The notes below the pieces were generated by a model. That model had not been told where the DNA came from. It did no database searches and was given only the letters and a program-made list of their open reading frames with translations. From Actomonas sp051209155 (GTDB lineage: Bacteria > Verrucomicrobiota > Verrucomicrobiia > Opitutales > Opitutaceae), in the NCBI GenBank assembly GCA_051209155.1, contig JBPJGB010000002.1: a stretch of 64,000 nucleotides of DNA. One strand, written 5' to 3'. A program made the position numbers and the translations under genes. Of this stretch, positions 8,238-14,918 are shown piece after piece (position 1 is the stretch's first letter; each line of letters starts with the position of its first letter).

Positions 8238-9098
8238 ATGACCCCAGCTCGTTCGCGCGGCTTCTTTACCCAAGATTTTCTCATTCAAAGTGTTGGTCTG
8301 ATCGTTGCGGTAGTCGGAATCTGGCTCCTCTACAGCGAATACATCCGTCCCCAAGCGGCGGAAGCGGAGATCACCCGTCGCATCCTGGCCGATCGCGGTG
8401 ATGAGGATGCCCAGAGTTCACAGCGAAATTTTGTCGTCATCCTGAAGGACTACGAGCAGCAGGCGTGCCTGACGCTCATGGTTTGGGCGACGATTCTGCT
8501 TTCGCACAAACTATGGTTGGTCTCGCGCGAGCAGAAAATGCTGAGCCGCGACTTCATGAATCTGGAGGTGGGTCAACGCATCCTGCCCGAGGCCGCGCTG
8601 GAACACAGCAAGGAGGTGCAGGGCATTCTGGAACAGCAGCGCAGCCTGGCGCACCGGCTGCTGCCCAAGTTCGTGCTGGCGGCGCTGCAGCGCTTTCATG
8701 CCACCCATTCGATTCAGGACTCCTCGGCGGCGGTGCAGGAGCAGGCGCAGCTCGCGGCCGATGAACTCGACTCCAACCTCTCGCTCGTGCGCTACATCGC
8801 CTGGGCGATCCCTTCGGTGGGCTTCATCGGCACGGTGCGCGGTATCGGTGACGCCCTCGCACAGGCCGACGAGGTGCTGCGCAGCAACGACCTCTCCGGC
8901 GTGACGAACTCGCTCGGTGTCGCGTTCAACTCCACCCTCGTCGCGCTCGTGCTGAGCATCTTCCTCATGTTCCTGCTCCACCTGCTCCAATCACGGCAGG
9001 AAAACCTTATCCAGGATTTCCAGGAATACTGCCGCCACAAGATCGTGGATCTCATGAAGGTTCCGGCCCGCGATGAGCTCGACGAGACCTTTGTCTGA
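8238..9098 (+). CDS. MotA/TolQ/ExbB-family proton channel subunit
   Basis: A 286-residue inner-membrane protein with hydrophobic segments at about 17-35, 77-95, 186-204 and 226-250. The last two match the MotA/TolQ/ExbB core: YIAWAIPSVGFIGTVRGIG followed by LGVAFNSTLVALVLSIFLMF, including the conserved Pro and the GFxGTVxG turn. A cytoplasmic helical loop of about 90 residues separates the pairs. Family members form pentameric proton channels around a dimeric partner (MotB, TolR or ExbD) whose transmembrane Asp carries the proton. No classical ExbD/TolR/MotB gene is present. The next genes encode two vWA proteins whose single N-terminal membrane segment begins FLDC and so offers the needed Asp, making them the likely partners. 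It is the first gene of a four-gene plus-strand unit. Confidence 0.88.
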   Translation: MTPARSRGFFTQDFLIQSVGLIVAVVGIWLLYSEYIRPQAAEAEITRRILADRGDEDAQSSQRNFVVILKDYEQQACLTLMVWATILLSHKLWLVSREQKMLSRDFMNLEVGQRILPEAALEHSKEVQGILEQQRSLAHRLLPKFVLAALQRFHATHSIQDSSAAVQEQAQLAADELDSNLSLVRYIAWAIPSVGFIGTVRGIGDALAQADEVLRSNDLSGVTNSLGVAFNSTLVALVLSIFLMFLLHLLQSRQENLIQDFQEYCRHKIVDLMKVPARDELDETFV

Positions 9099-9198
9099 GC
9101 CCGCGACCGGGTCGCCGCTTTAACCGGTTCGACGCCGTCAATCCGCTCCCCCTCTCGACTACGCTTTCCCTTCTTTCTCCCAACCCTCCCCGACGATC

Positions 9199-10659
9199 AT
9201 GGCCTACGCTTGTGGAATAGAGTTTTCCGATTTCGGCTTTAACGCCGCCACGGTTTCACCCGATGGCACGACCGAGACAGCGGTCAATGAACTCGACGGC
9301 CAATGGCCCGCCTTCGCTGCTTGGGACGGCACGAAGCTCGTCTTCGGCCGGGCCGCCGAGGAGCAATCACGGCTCCATCCGCGCGCCACCAGCCATGTTT
9401 TCTGGGAGCACTTGTCTTTGGCGCCGTCGGACATGGAAGGGCCGCCGCGCGTCCCGGCCTACTCGGAACTCGCCTACGCCTTTCTGAGCGAGTTTTGGCA
9501 GGACTTGGTGTCGCGTGTGGGCAAACCCGAACGTGTCGCGCTCGCCATGCCCGGTTCGCTGCTGGGCGATGCCGATCACGAGAACCCGGGCATGGGCATG
9601 ATCCTCGCCATGGCGCGCGACCTCGGCATGCCGCTCACGAGCATCAGCGGACTTTCCACCGCCTCGCTCAATGACTCCGAATCGGTCGCCGGCCTCACGG
9701 GGGGGCGCCTGCTTTACCTCGATGTGCACCTGCACTCGGCTGCGATGTCGCTGCTTTCCAACGACGGCGAAGGCCGCATGCACCGTCGTCGCCACCTGCG
9801 CCTGCCGCGGTTGGGTTACATCCCGCTCATTCAGGGGCTGATGCGTTCGATGGGGAACCGCTTCCTGCGCGCCACGGCGTTTGATGTCACGGCGCAGCGC
9901 GAACTCGAGCAGGCCTTTTACGACCAGACCCGCGAGCAGTTGCTCGCGGCCAGTGGGGGCGCCGATGTGCGCTACTCCATCAACACCGCCACCCGGGTGC
10001 ACCAGGCCGCCTTCCCGCGCGAGGCGTTGCTGCGCGATCTTGCGCCGATGGAGCAGGGCTGGGCCGATGCGGCCGTGAAGTTCCTCCGTGACGCCTCGTT
10101 GGCGACCAAGGATGTGACGGTCGTCATCGCCTCGCGCGGGCGCTTGCTGCCCGGTTTGGAGGATGCGCTCGGTCAACGCGGCTTTAAGCGCGTCGTGCAG
10201 ATCAAGGACGGTGCCGCCGCGCGCGGCGCGGCCCGGTTTGCCGCGCAATTTGAACCCTGTGGCGATGTCACCGAAGTGCCGGTGGTGAGCGAGGTCACGC
10301 TCTCGAGCGGCGGCGGCGCCGGTGGCGGTGCCTTGGAGATCGTGCATCTTGCGGCCGAGCATCCCGTGCCCGGCCTCGCGCCGAGCCACCTCGTGGTGGA
10401 CGGCTCCGCCTATTCTCTCTTTGCCCTGCCGCCCGTCCTGCACAGCGCCGCCAACGGCGAGCCGGCCGTGCAGGCGCTGGGTCGCCTCGGCGCGGTCGAT
10501 GTGCGGCTCAACCGCGAGGCGGGCGAGTGGCACATCGAAGCTCCGGCCACGGGCGTGCCGCCTCTGCGCGTCGCGACCGGTGACCGCGTGAAATTGCGAT
10601 CCAATGGCCAGGAGGTCGATTTGATCATCGCCGCCGAACGCCGCCCGGGCGCCGTCTGA
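9199..10659 (+). CDS. Hsp70/actin-like fold protein with C-terminal accessory domain
   Basis: A 486-residue cytoplasmic protein. Residues 1 to about 365 have the layout of the Hsp70/actin ATPase: an N-terminal beta-hairpin (ACGIEFSDFGFNAATV, corresponding to the phosphate-1 loop), a central GRLLYLDVHLHSAAMSLL (phosphate-2-like, with Asp), and a late VTVVIASRGRLLPGLEDAL (adenosine-like) followed by a helix. The Hsp70 signature GTTNS is not conserved, so nucleotide hydrolysis is uncertain. A Gly-rich linker (SSGGGAGGGA, about 365-380) leads to a ~100-residue beta-rich C-terminal domain of unknown type; no substrate-binding domain of DnaK type is present. It lies between the TolQ-like gene (100 nt upstream) and the vWA genes (26 nt downstream) on the same strand, suggesting a chaperone or assembly role for that complex. 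Family assignment is by eye. Confidence 0.62.
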   Translation: MAYACGIEFSDFGFNAATVSPDGTTETAVNELDGQWPAFAAWDGTKLVFGRAAEEQSRLHPRATSHVFWEHLSLAPSDMEGPPRVPAYSELAYAFLSEFWQDLVSRVGKPERVALAMPGSLLGDADHENPGMGMILAMARDLGMPLTSISGLSTASLNDSESVAGLTGGRLLYLDVHLHSAAMSLLSNDGEGRMHRRRHLRLPRLGYIPLIQGLMRSMGNRFLRATAFDVTAQRELEQAFYDQTREQLLAASGGADVRYSINTATRVHQAAFPREALLRDLAPMEQGWADAAVKFLRDASLATKDVTVVIASRGRLLPGLEDALGQRGFKRVVQIKDGAAARGAARFAAQFEPCGDVTEVPVVSEVTLSSGGGAGGGALEIVHLAAEHPVPGLAPSHLVVDGSAYSLFALPPVLHSAANGEPAVQALGRLGAVDVRLNREAGEWHIEAPATGVPPLRVATGDRVKLRSNGQEVDLIIAAERRPGAV

Positions 10660-10685
10660 CGCCAGGCCTACGCCCTGTTTTTCCC

Positions 10686-11750
10686 ATGCCGCGCAAGCGC
10701 CGCTCCACCCCGATCTTCAGCGTCTCGTTCCTGGACTGCATCTGCTGCGGTTTCGGCGGCGTGCTGCTGTTGTTCGTGCTGGTCGCCGGCAAGCAGCGCA
10801 ACGCCCAGGAAAAGCAAATGGCGGACATCCGCGAAGTCGTCGGTCGCTTCGAATTCGACGTGAAGAGCAAGGAGCAGGAGATTCAGGAACTCAACGTCGT
10901 CACCCAGGTGAACCAGACGCGCTCGGAGGAGTTGAAGCAGATGAACACCGAGGCGAAGCAGGAGCAGGAGGAACTCCAGGAGACGCTGGCCAAGCTGATG
11001 AATGACCTGAGCGAACTGCAGGAGGACCTCGACGAAAAGTTGGAGACCAAGGAAGAACTCGCCACCGCCGAGAAGCCCGACCCGGTGCCGATTCCCAACG
11101 TCAAGCGCCGCCAATACCTCACCGGTTTCCAGCTCGAGGGCCAATACATCCTTTTCCTGGTGCGCGCCTCGGGCAGCATGGTGGGCGACACCATCGAGGA
11201 AGCCGTCGCCATGCAGTCGAAGAGCGACGAGGAGAAGCGAAACTCCCAAAAGTGGCAGCGGGTCGTGCGATCAATGCGTTGGCTGATCTCGTCGCTCCCG
11301 GCCGAGTCCTCCTTTCAAGTGATGCTTTTCAACGAGGAGACCAAGCCGCTGATCGAGAGCTACTCCTTCGACTGGATTGCCCGCGACGATGGCGAGACGA
11401 TTCGCGAAGTGCTGGAGGAGTTGGAGAACTACGTGCCGCAGGGCGGTGCCAACCTCGAACGCGCCTTCCTCGAAATCCGCGGACTGCCGGCGGTGCCGGA
11501 TTCGCTGGTGATGCTGACCGACGGCTTGCCGACGCAAAGCGATTCCTACGCTTCCGGGGAGTTCGTGTCCGACGAAGATCGCGTGCGTTTCTTCCAGGCG
11601 GCCCAGCGCGTCGCCGCGCCGGATATCCCGGTCAACACCATCCTTTATCCGCTCGAAGGCGACCCGGCTTCGCCCTTCCTGTTCTGGCAATTGGCCGACA
11701 AGACCAAGGGCGCGCTCGTGAGCCCCGCGCCGTCCTGGCCCGACATCTGA
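10686..11750 (+). CDS. Membrane-tethered vWA protein 1 (degenerate MIDAS, TolR-like TM)
   Basis: A 354-residue protein with a basic N-terminus, a single membrane segment (about 14-35, FLDCICCGFGGVLLLFV, with D17), a coiled coil (about 40-125, rich in Glu, Gln and Lys) and a vWA domain (about 150-345). The membrane segment resembles the Asp-bearing helix of TolR/ExbD (L-D-V/C followed by a Leu/Val run). The vWA metal site is partly lost: the usual DxSxS is RASGS (Asp replaced by Arg), while the later Asp of MLTDGLPT is kept. The topology is inferred to be N-in with the vWA domain in the periplasm. It is followed 12 nt later by a paralogue with an intact site. Together with the upstream proton channel this suggests a heterodimeric stator partner carrying vWA domains. 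Confidence 0.82.
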   Translation: MPRKRRSTPIFSVSFLDCICCGFGGVLLLFVLVAGKQRNAQEKQMADIREVVGRFEFDVKSKEQEIQELNVVTQVNQTRSEELKQMNTEAKQEQEELQETLAKLMNDLSELQEDLDEKLETKEELATAEKPDPVPIPNVKRRQYLTGFQLEGQYILFLVRASGSMVGDTIEEAVAMQSKSDEEKRNSQKWQRVVRSMRWLISSLPAESSFQVMLFNEETKPLIESYSFDWIARDDGETIREVLEELENYVPQGGANLERAFLEIRGLPAVPDSLVMLTDGLPTQSDSYASGEFVSDEDRVRFFQAAQRVAAPDIPVNTILYPLEGDPASPFLFWQLADKTKGALVSPAPSWPDI

Positions 11751-11762
11751 TTTTCGTTTCGC

Positions 11763-12773
11763 ATGAGACCCCGCAACAAACGTGAAGGCGCCGACTTCGG
11801 CCTGTCGTTCCTGGACTGCATTTGCTGCGGTTTCGGCGCGATCGTGCTGCTCTTCGTCATCACGATGGGCTCGGCCAATCAAATGATCCAGTCGCTGCGC
11901 GATCGGTTTCAGGAAGTCACCCAGCGGCGGCTTTCCAAGATGGAGCAGCTCGACGCGGACAAGACCGAAGCCGCGCGCGTCGCCGCCGTGACCGCGCAGG
12001 TCGTGCAAAGCGCGGAGTCCCTCAATGCGCAGCTGCGCGCCATGATCGACCAGCTCAGCACCGAGAAGGCCATGCTGGAGGCGCGCCGCGGGGAATTGAT
12101 GATCGAGCTGGAGGAGGAGAAGACCGAGATCGCCTCGATGCAAAAGGAGCTCGAAGTGGAGATGGAGTTGCCCGACATCAACCTGCCGGTCGGTCTGCCG
12201 GTGGAGAGCAATTACATCGCGTTCGTTTTTGATACCTCGGGCAGCATGCGCGACACGGCGACCGACAACCTGCACGCGGCTGCGGTGGAGAAGATTCGCA
12301 ACGTGCTCGACAGCTACCCTGACATCAAAGGCGTGCAGTTCCTCGACGCCGACGGCCGCTTCATGCTGCCGGGCACACCGGGCATCTGGCTCGACGACGA
12401 CCCCGGCACGCGCGAAGGCGCGCTGCGCGTCCTCGCCAACTACCCCTACTTCAGTAACTCGAATCCGGTGCCCGGTATTTTCCGCGCAATCCGCTCACTC
12501 TATCAGCCGGATAACGAGGAGATGCACATGGCGGTCTTCGTCTTTGGCGACGAGTTCACCGGCAAGGCCGAACCCGTGTTGCAGCGGCTGGAGATGATCA
12601 ATCCGCGTAAGGAAGACGGCAAACGCCACGTCTCGATCAGCGCGGTGGGATTTCCGACGGTGTTGCGATATCCGCTCATGGGCGCGCACACCGGGATGAA
12701 ATACGCGAACCTCATGCGCGAGGTCGCTTTCAAGCACGACGGCGCGTTCATCGCGGTGCGCACGGAACGCTGA
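11763..12773 (+). CDS. Membrane-tethered vWA protein 2 (intact MIDAS, TolR-like TM)
   Basis: A 336-residue paralogue of the preceding protein with the same architecture: basic start, membrane helix at about 15-36 (FLDCICCGFGAIVLLFV, with D18), coiled coil at about 38-135 and a vWA domain to the C-terminus. Here the metal-ion-dependent adhesion site is complete in its first motif (FDTSGSM). The DNA encoding the membrane motif is almost identical to that in gene 1, showing recent duplication or strong constraint, whereas the coiled coils and vWA domains have diverged. vWA domains bind protein ligands through a divalent metal, so this copy may be the ligand-binding member and its partner a structural one (inference). 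It is the last gene of the plus-strand arm; a converging gene ends 45 nt away. Confidence 0.85.
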   Translation: MRPRNKREGADFGLSFLDCICCGFGAIVLLFVITMGSANQMIQSLRDRFQEVTQRRLSKMEQLDADKTEAARVAAVTAQVVQSAESLNAQLRAMIDQLSTEKAMLEARRGELMIELEEEKTEIASMQKELEVEMELPDINLPVGLPVESNYIAFVFDTSGSMRDTATDNLHAAAVEKIRNVLDSYPDIKGVQFLDADGRFMLPGTPGIWLDDDPGTREGALRVLANYPYFSNSNPVPGIFRAIRSLYQPDNEEMHMAVFVFGDEFTGKAEPVLQRLEMINPRKEDGKRHVSISAVGFPTVLRYPLMGAHTGMKYANLMREVAFKHDGAFIAVRTER

Positions 12774-12818
12774 TGCCCCCTGGGGGTTTCGGCGAAACCG
12801 CGCTCCCCGGTGACATCC

Positions 12819-13925
12819 TCAACCGCCCAGGCCGAGCAGGCGTCGCAGGAATTCCACGACATCGACGCTGCTGCCTGGCTTGGAATCCGGTGACGGCGGT
12901 TGGCTTGAGCTGCTCGAAGAGGAACTGCTGGAACTCGAGCTCGACGAAGAGGACGAGGATGAAGACGAACTCGACGAAGACGAAGAGGAGGACGAGGAAC
13001 TTGAAGAGGAAGATGAGCTGCTGCTCGAGGACGGCATGCCCATACTGTTGGACGGTTGCCCGGGCATCGGGTTGAGCTGCGCGAGCTGCGGTTGGCCCTG
13101 ACCCTGGCCTTGGCTCGAGGACGAGGACGGCGACTGGCTTTGCGACGACGAGGAAGACTGCGATTGGCCCTGACCCTGGCCTTGGCTGGATTGCATGCCG
13201 GGCATCTGACCGAGCTGCGCCATCTGGCCCTGCTGACCCTGTTGGCCCTGGCCTTGGCCCATGCCTTGCTGGCCTTGGGAACCGGATTGTTGACCCTGAT
13301 TTTGGCCACCGTTCACGACCATGGCGGGGCTGCCGGGGGCCTGTCCTTGGCCTTGGCTCTGCCCCTGTCCCATCGAGGTGAGTTGAGCGAGTTCCTGGCC
13401 GTTGCCGTAGGGATCGGAACCGTCGGGGTTGTCGCCCATGCCGTCGCCGCGATCCTGTTCGCCGCCGGTGCCGTCGCCCATGTCGGAGCCGTCGACCGCC
13501 ATGCCGTTGCCGCCGAGACCACCCTGGCCACCACGCATACCGGCCGGGACCTTGCGCGGGTCGTAGGTGTAGAAGACGACGTCGACCGTGCTGCTGCCGA
13601 GCGCGGCGTCCTTCATCACGAGGGTGTTGCGCAGCTCGTGCATCTTGTTCTCGTGCTCGCGCACCTTGATTTCGTCCTGCACGGGACCGAAAAAGTAGGT
13701 CAGGTTCTCGTGCCGATAGCGCACATACCAACCCTCGTCGGAGAGGCTTTGGTCGGTGAAGTCGATACCCGGATACTCCTGCTTGAATTCTTCGGCATCG
13801 AGTTCCCAAGCGGCTTCAATGGCCTCGGTGGGCAGCACCATGGTGAAAGCGTGCAGCACCGCGGGCAGCGCCAAGATGGCGCCAAGACTCACGGTGAAAA
13901 ACAGGCGACGATGGGCGCGGTTCAT
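12819..13925 (-). CDS. Exported Gly/Gln-rich protein with 43-serine tract
   Basis: A 368-residue exported protein: signal peptide (about 1-26, FFTVSLGAILALPAVLHAF), a folded-looking domain to about residue 120, a region of Gly/Gln/Met/Asp-rich low complexity (about 125-290, many QGQGQ units), then 43 consecutive serines, and a short hydrophobic/basic tail (VVEFLRRLLGLGG). The serine run uses all six serine codons mixed, so it is not a simple nucleotide repeat. The tail resembles an amphipathic helix that could serve as a docking peptide. The gene belongs to the minus-strand arm (with 13956-14873 and 14919-16595) converging on the TolQ/vWA genes, so the protein is probably an extracytoplasmic partner of that system. 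No family is recognised; composition makes database matches unreliable. Confidence 0.8.
   Translation of the reverse strand: MNRAHRRLFFTVSLGAILALPAVLHAFTMVLPTEAIEAAWELDAEEFKQEYPGIDFTDQSLSDEGWYVRYRHENLTYFFGPVQDEIKVREHENKMHELRNTLVMKDAALGSSTVDVVFYTYDPRKVPAGMRGGQGGLGGNGMAVDGSDMGDGTGGEQDRGDGMGDNPDGSDPYGNGQELAQLTSMGQGQSQGQGQAPGSPAMVVNGGQNQGQQSGSQGQQGMGQGQGQQGQQGQMAQLGQMPGMQSSQGQGQGQSQSSSSSQSQSPSSSSSQGQGQGQPQLAQLNPMPGQPSNSMGMPSSSSSSSSSSSSSSSSSSSSSSSSSSSSSSSSSSSSSSSSSSSQPPSPDSKPGSSVDVVEFLRRLLGLGG
12903..13031 (-). repeat. Uninterrupted 43-codon serine tract
   Basis: Read on the minus strand, 43 codons in a row specify Ser, using TCG, TCC, TCT, TCA, AGC and AGT in irregular order. It lies near the C-terminus of the exported Gly/Gln-rich protein, between a Met-Pro-rich end and QPPSPDSKPG. 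Confidence 0.95.
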
Positions 13926-13955
13926 GGGGCGGGGTTCCTTGGGGTTGGGGAACGG

Positions 13956-14873
13956 TTAAAGATTGGAGGGGATGTCGATGCCGCGTTCGGAGCCGGAGCC
14001 GCGTTCGCCGGATTGTTGGCCGGCGGCGGATTTGATGGCCATGCGGTCTTCGCCTTTGGCGTTGCCGTCCATGGTGCGGCTGGAATCGACCACCGGCACA
14101 TCGGCTTCGGCGAGTTTGGCACCTTCGTCGCCGATCTGCACGGCGTCGGGCTTCTCGAGTTGGCGGCCTTGGCGGCCGGCGAGTTGGGGCGCTTGTTGGT
14201 CGGACGGTGCGCCGGCGGGACCCTGCTGGCCCGGTTCGCCTTCGCTGCCTTCACCGCCCTGTCCACCCGGGCCCTGTTGGCCTTCCTCCCCTTCTTCGCC
14301 TTCGCCGCCGCTCTGGCCCTGTTTGCCGCGATCGCCCATATCGAGCGTGGGCAGGGAAGGGAGGCTGGGACCGCCGGGCAGGCCGCCGCCGCCGCCCATG
14401 GACGGGATCGGCAGACCGGGAAGGTTGAGGCCCGGCATCTGTGGGCCGGCCACCTGCATGCCGTCGGGGCCGCCGCTGTTCATGGAGGCGTCGCCGCCGG
14501 GGCCCTCGCCGCCGCCACCTTTCTGGTCGCCGGGGCCGGGCACATCCTGGGTGGACGGTTGCGGTTGGCCCGGCATTTCGAACTGGGCGATGAGGCCTTG
14601 TTCGGGACGTTCCTCGGGTGGGAATCCCGACCCGTTGAAGATGCTGGTGTCGGGAATACCGCCGGAGGTCGAACGGCTGCTCGACGAACTCGGGTAACGA
14701 GAACTCGAGGTGGTGGTGGAGGGAAGGTCGTAGACCGGCGGGCGTTCGAGCGTCGGACGGGGCGTGGCCTGGAGCGGCGGGAGCTCGGTTTGGGCCAGCG
14801 CATGAGCGCATCCGAGCGAACCCGCCAAGGCGACGAGGGCCGCGAGATGCGGACGGGATAGATGCGGGCGCAT
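13956..14873 (-). CDS. Exported Gly/Pro-rich low-complexity protein
   Basis: A 305-residue exported protein with a signal peptide (about 1-28, LAALVALAGSLGCAHALAQ; a cysteine in it is not at a good lipobox). The remainder is low complexity: a Ser/Arg-rich stretch near 55-70, Gly/Pro-rich segments (GPGDQKGGGGEGPGGD, then GLPIPSMGGGGGLPGGP), Glu/Gly repeats (GGEGEEGEEGQQGPGGQGGEGSEGEPG) and a charged C-terminus. No folded domain is recognised. It sits between the TPR/PEGA-like gene and the serine-rich gene, with 45 and 30 nt gaps, so the three are probably one operon. Disordered, Gly/Pro-rich exported proteins often act as extended linkers or surface layers; here that is only a guess. The collagen-like composition lacks a strict Gly-X-Y register. 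Confidence 0.75.
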   Translation of the reverse strand: MRPHLSRPHLAALVALAGSLGCAHALAQTELPPLQATPRPTLERPPVYDLPSTTTSSSRYPSSSSSRSTSGGIPDTSIFNGSGFPPEERPEQGLIAQFEMPGQPQPSTQDVPGPGDQKGGGGEGPGGDASMNSGGPDGMQVAGPQMPGLNLPGLPIPSMGGGGGLPGGPSLPSLPTLDMGDRGKQGQSGGEGEEGEEGQQGPGGQGGEGSEGEPGQQGPAGAPSDQQAPQLAGRQGRQLEKPDAVQIGDEGAKLAEADVPVVDSSRTMDGNAKGEDRMAIKSAAGQQSGERGSGSERGIDIPSNL

Positions 14874-14918
14874 GGCGTGGGGGGGGGGTGAATCGAGCGG
14901 GGTTTAGGGAGACGGGGC

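Noticed and set aside
8238..12773. Zorya defence system
   Set aside because: A ZorA-like channel is present, but there is no ZorB with an OmpA/MotB-type domain, no helicase ZorD and no ZorC/E; the vWA partners are different.
12773..12850. Bidirectional terminator between convergent vWA and Ser-rich genes
   Set aside because: Short inverted repeats (CCCCCTGGGGG, GGTTTCGGCGAAACC) are present but lack T-runs on either side.
13056..14861. 601-residue plus-strand frame opposite the Gly/Pro-rich gene
   Set aside because: Antisense of repetitive coding; amino-acid composition (Leu/Ala/Gly/His) reflects codon shadows and there is no signal or domain.
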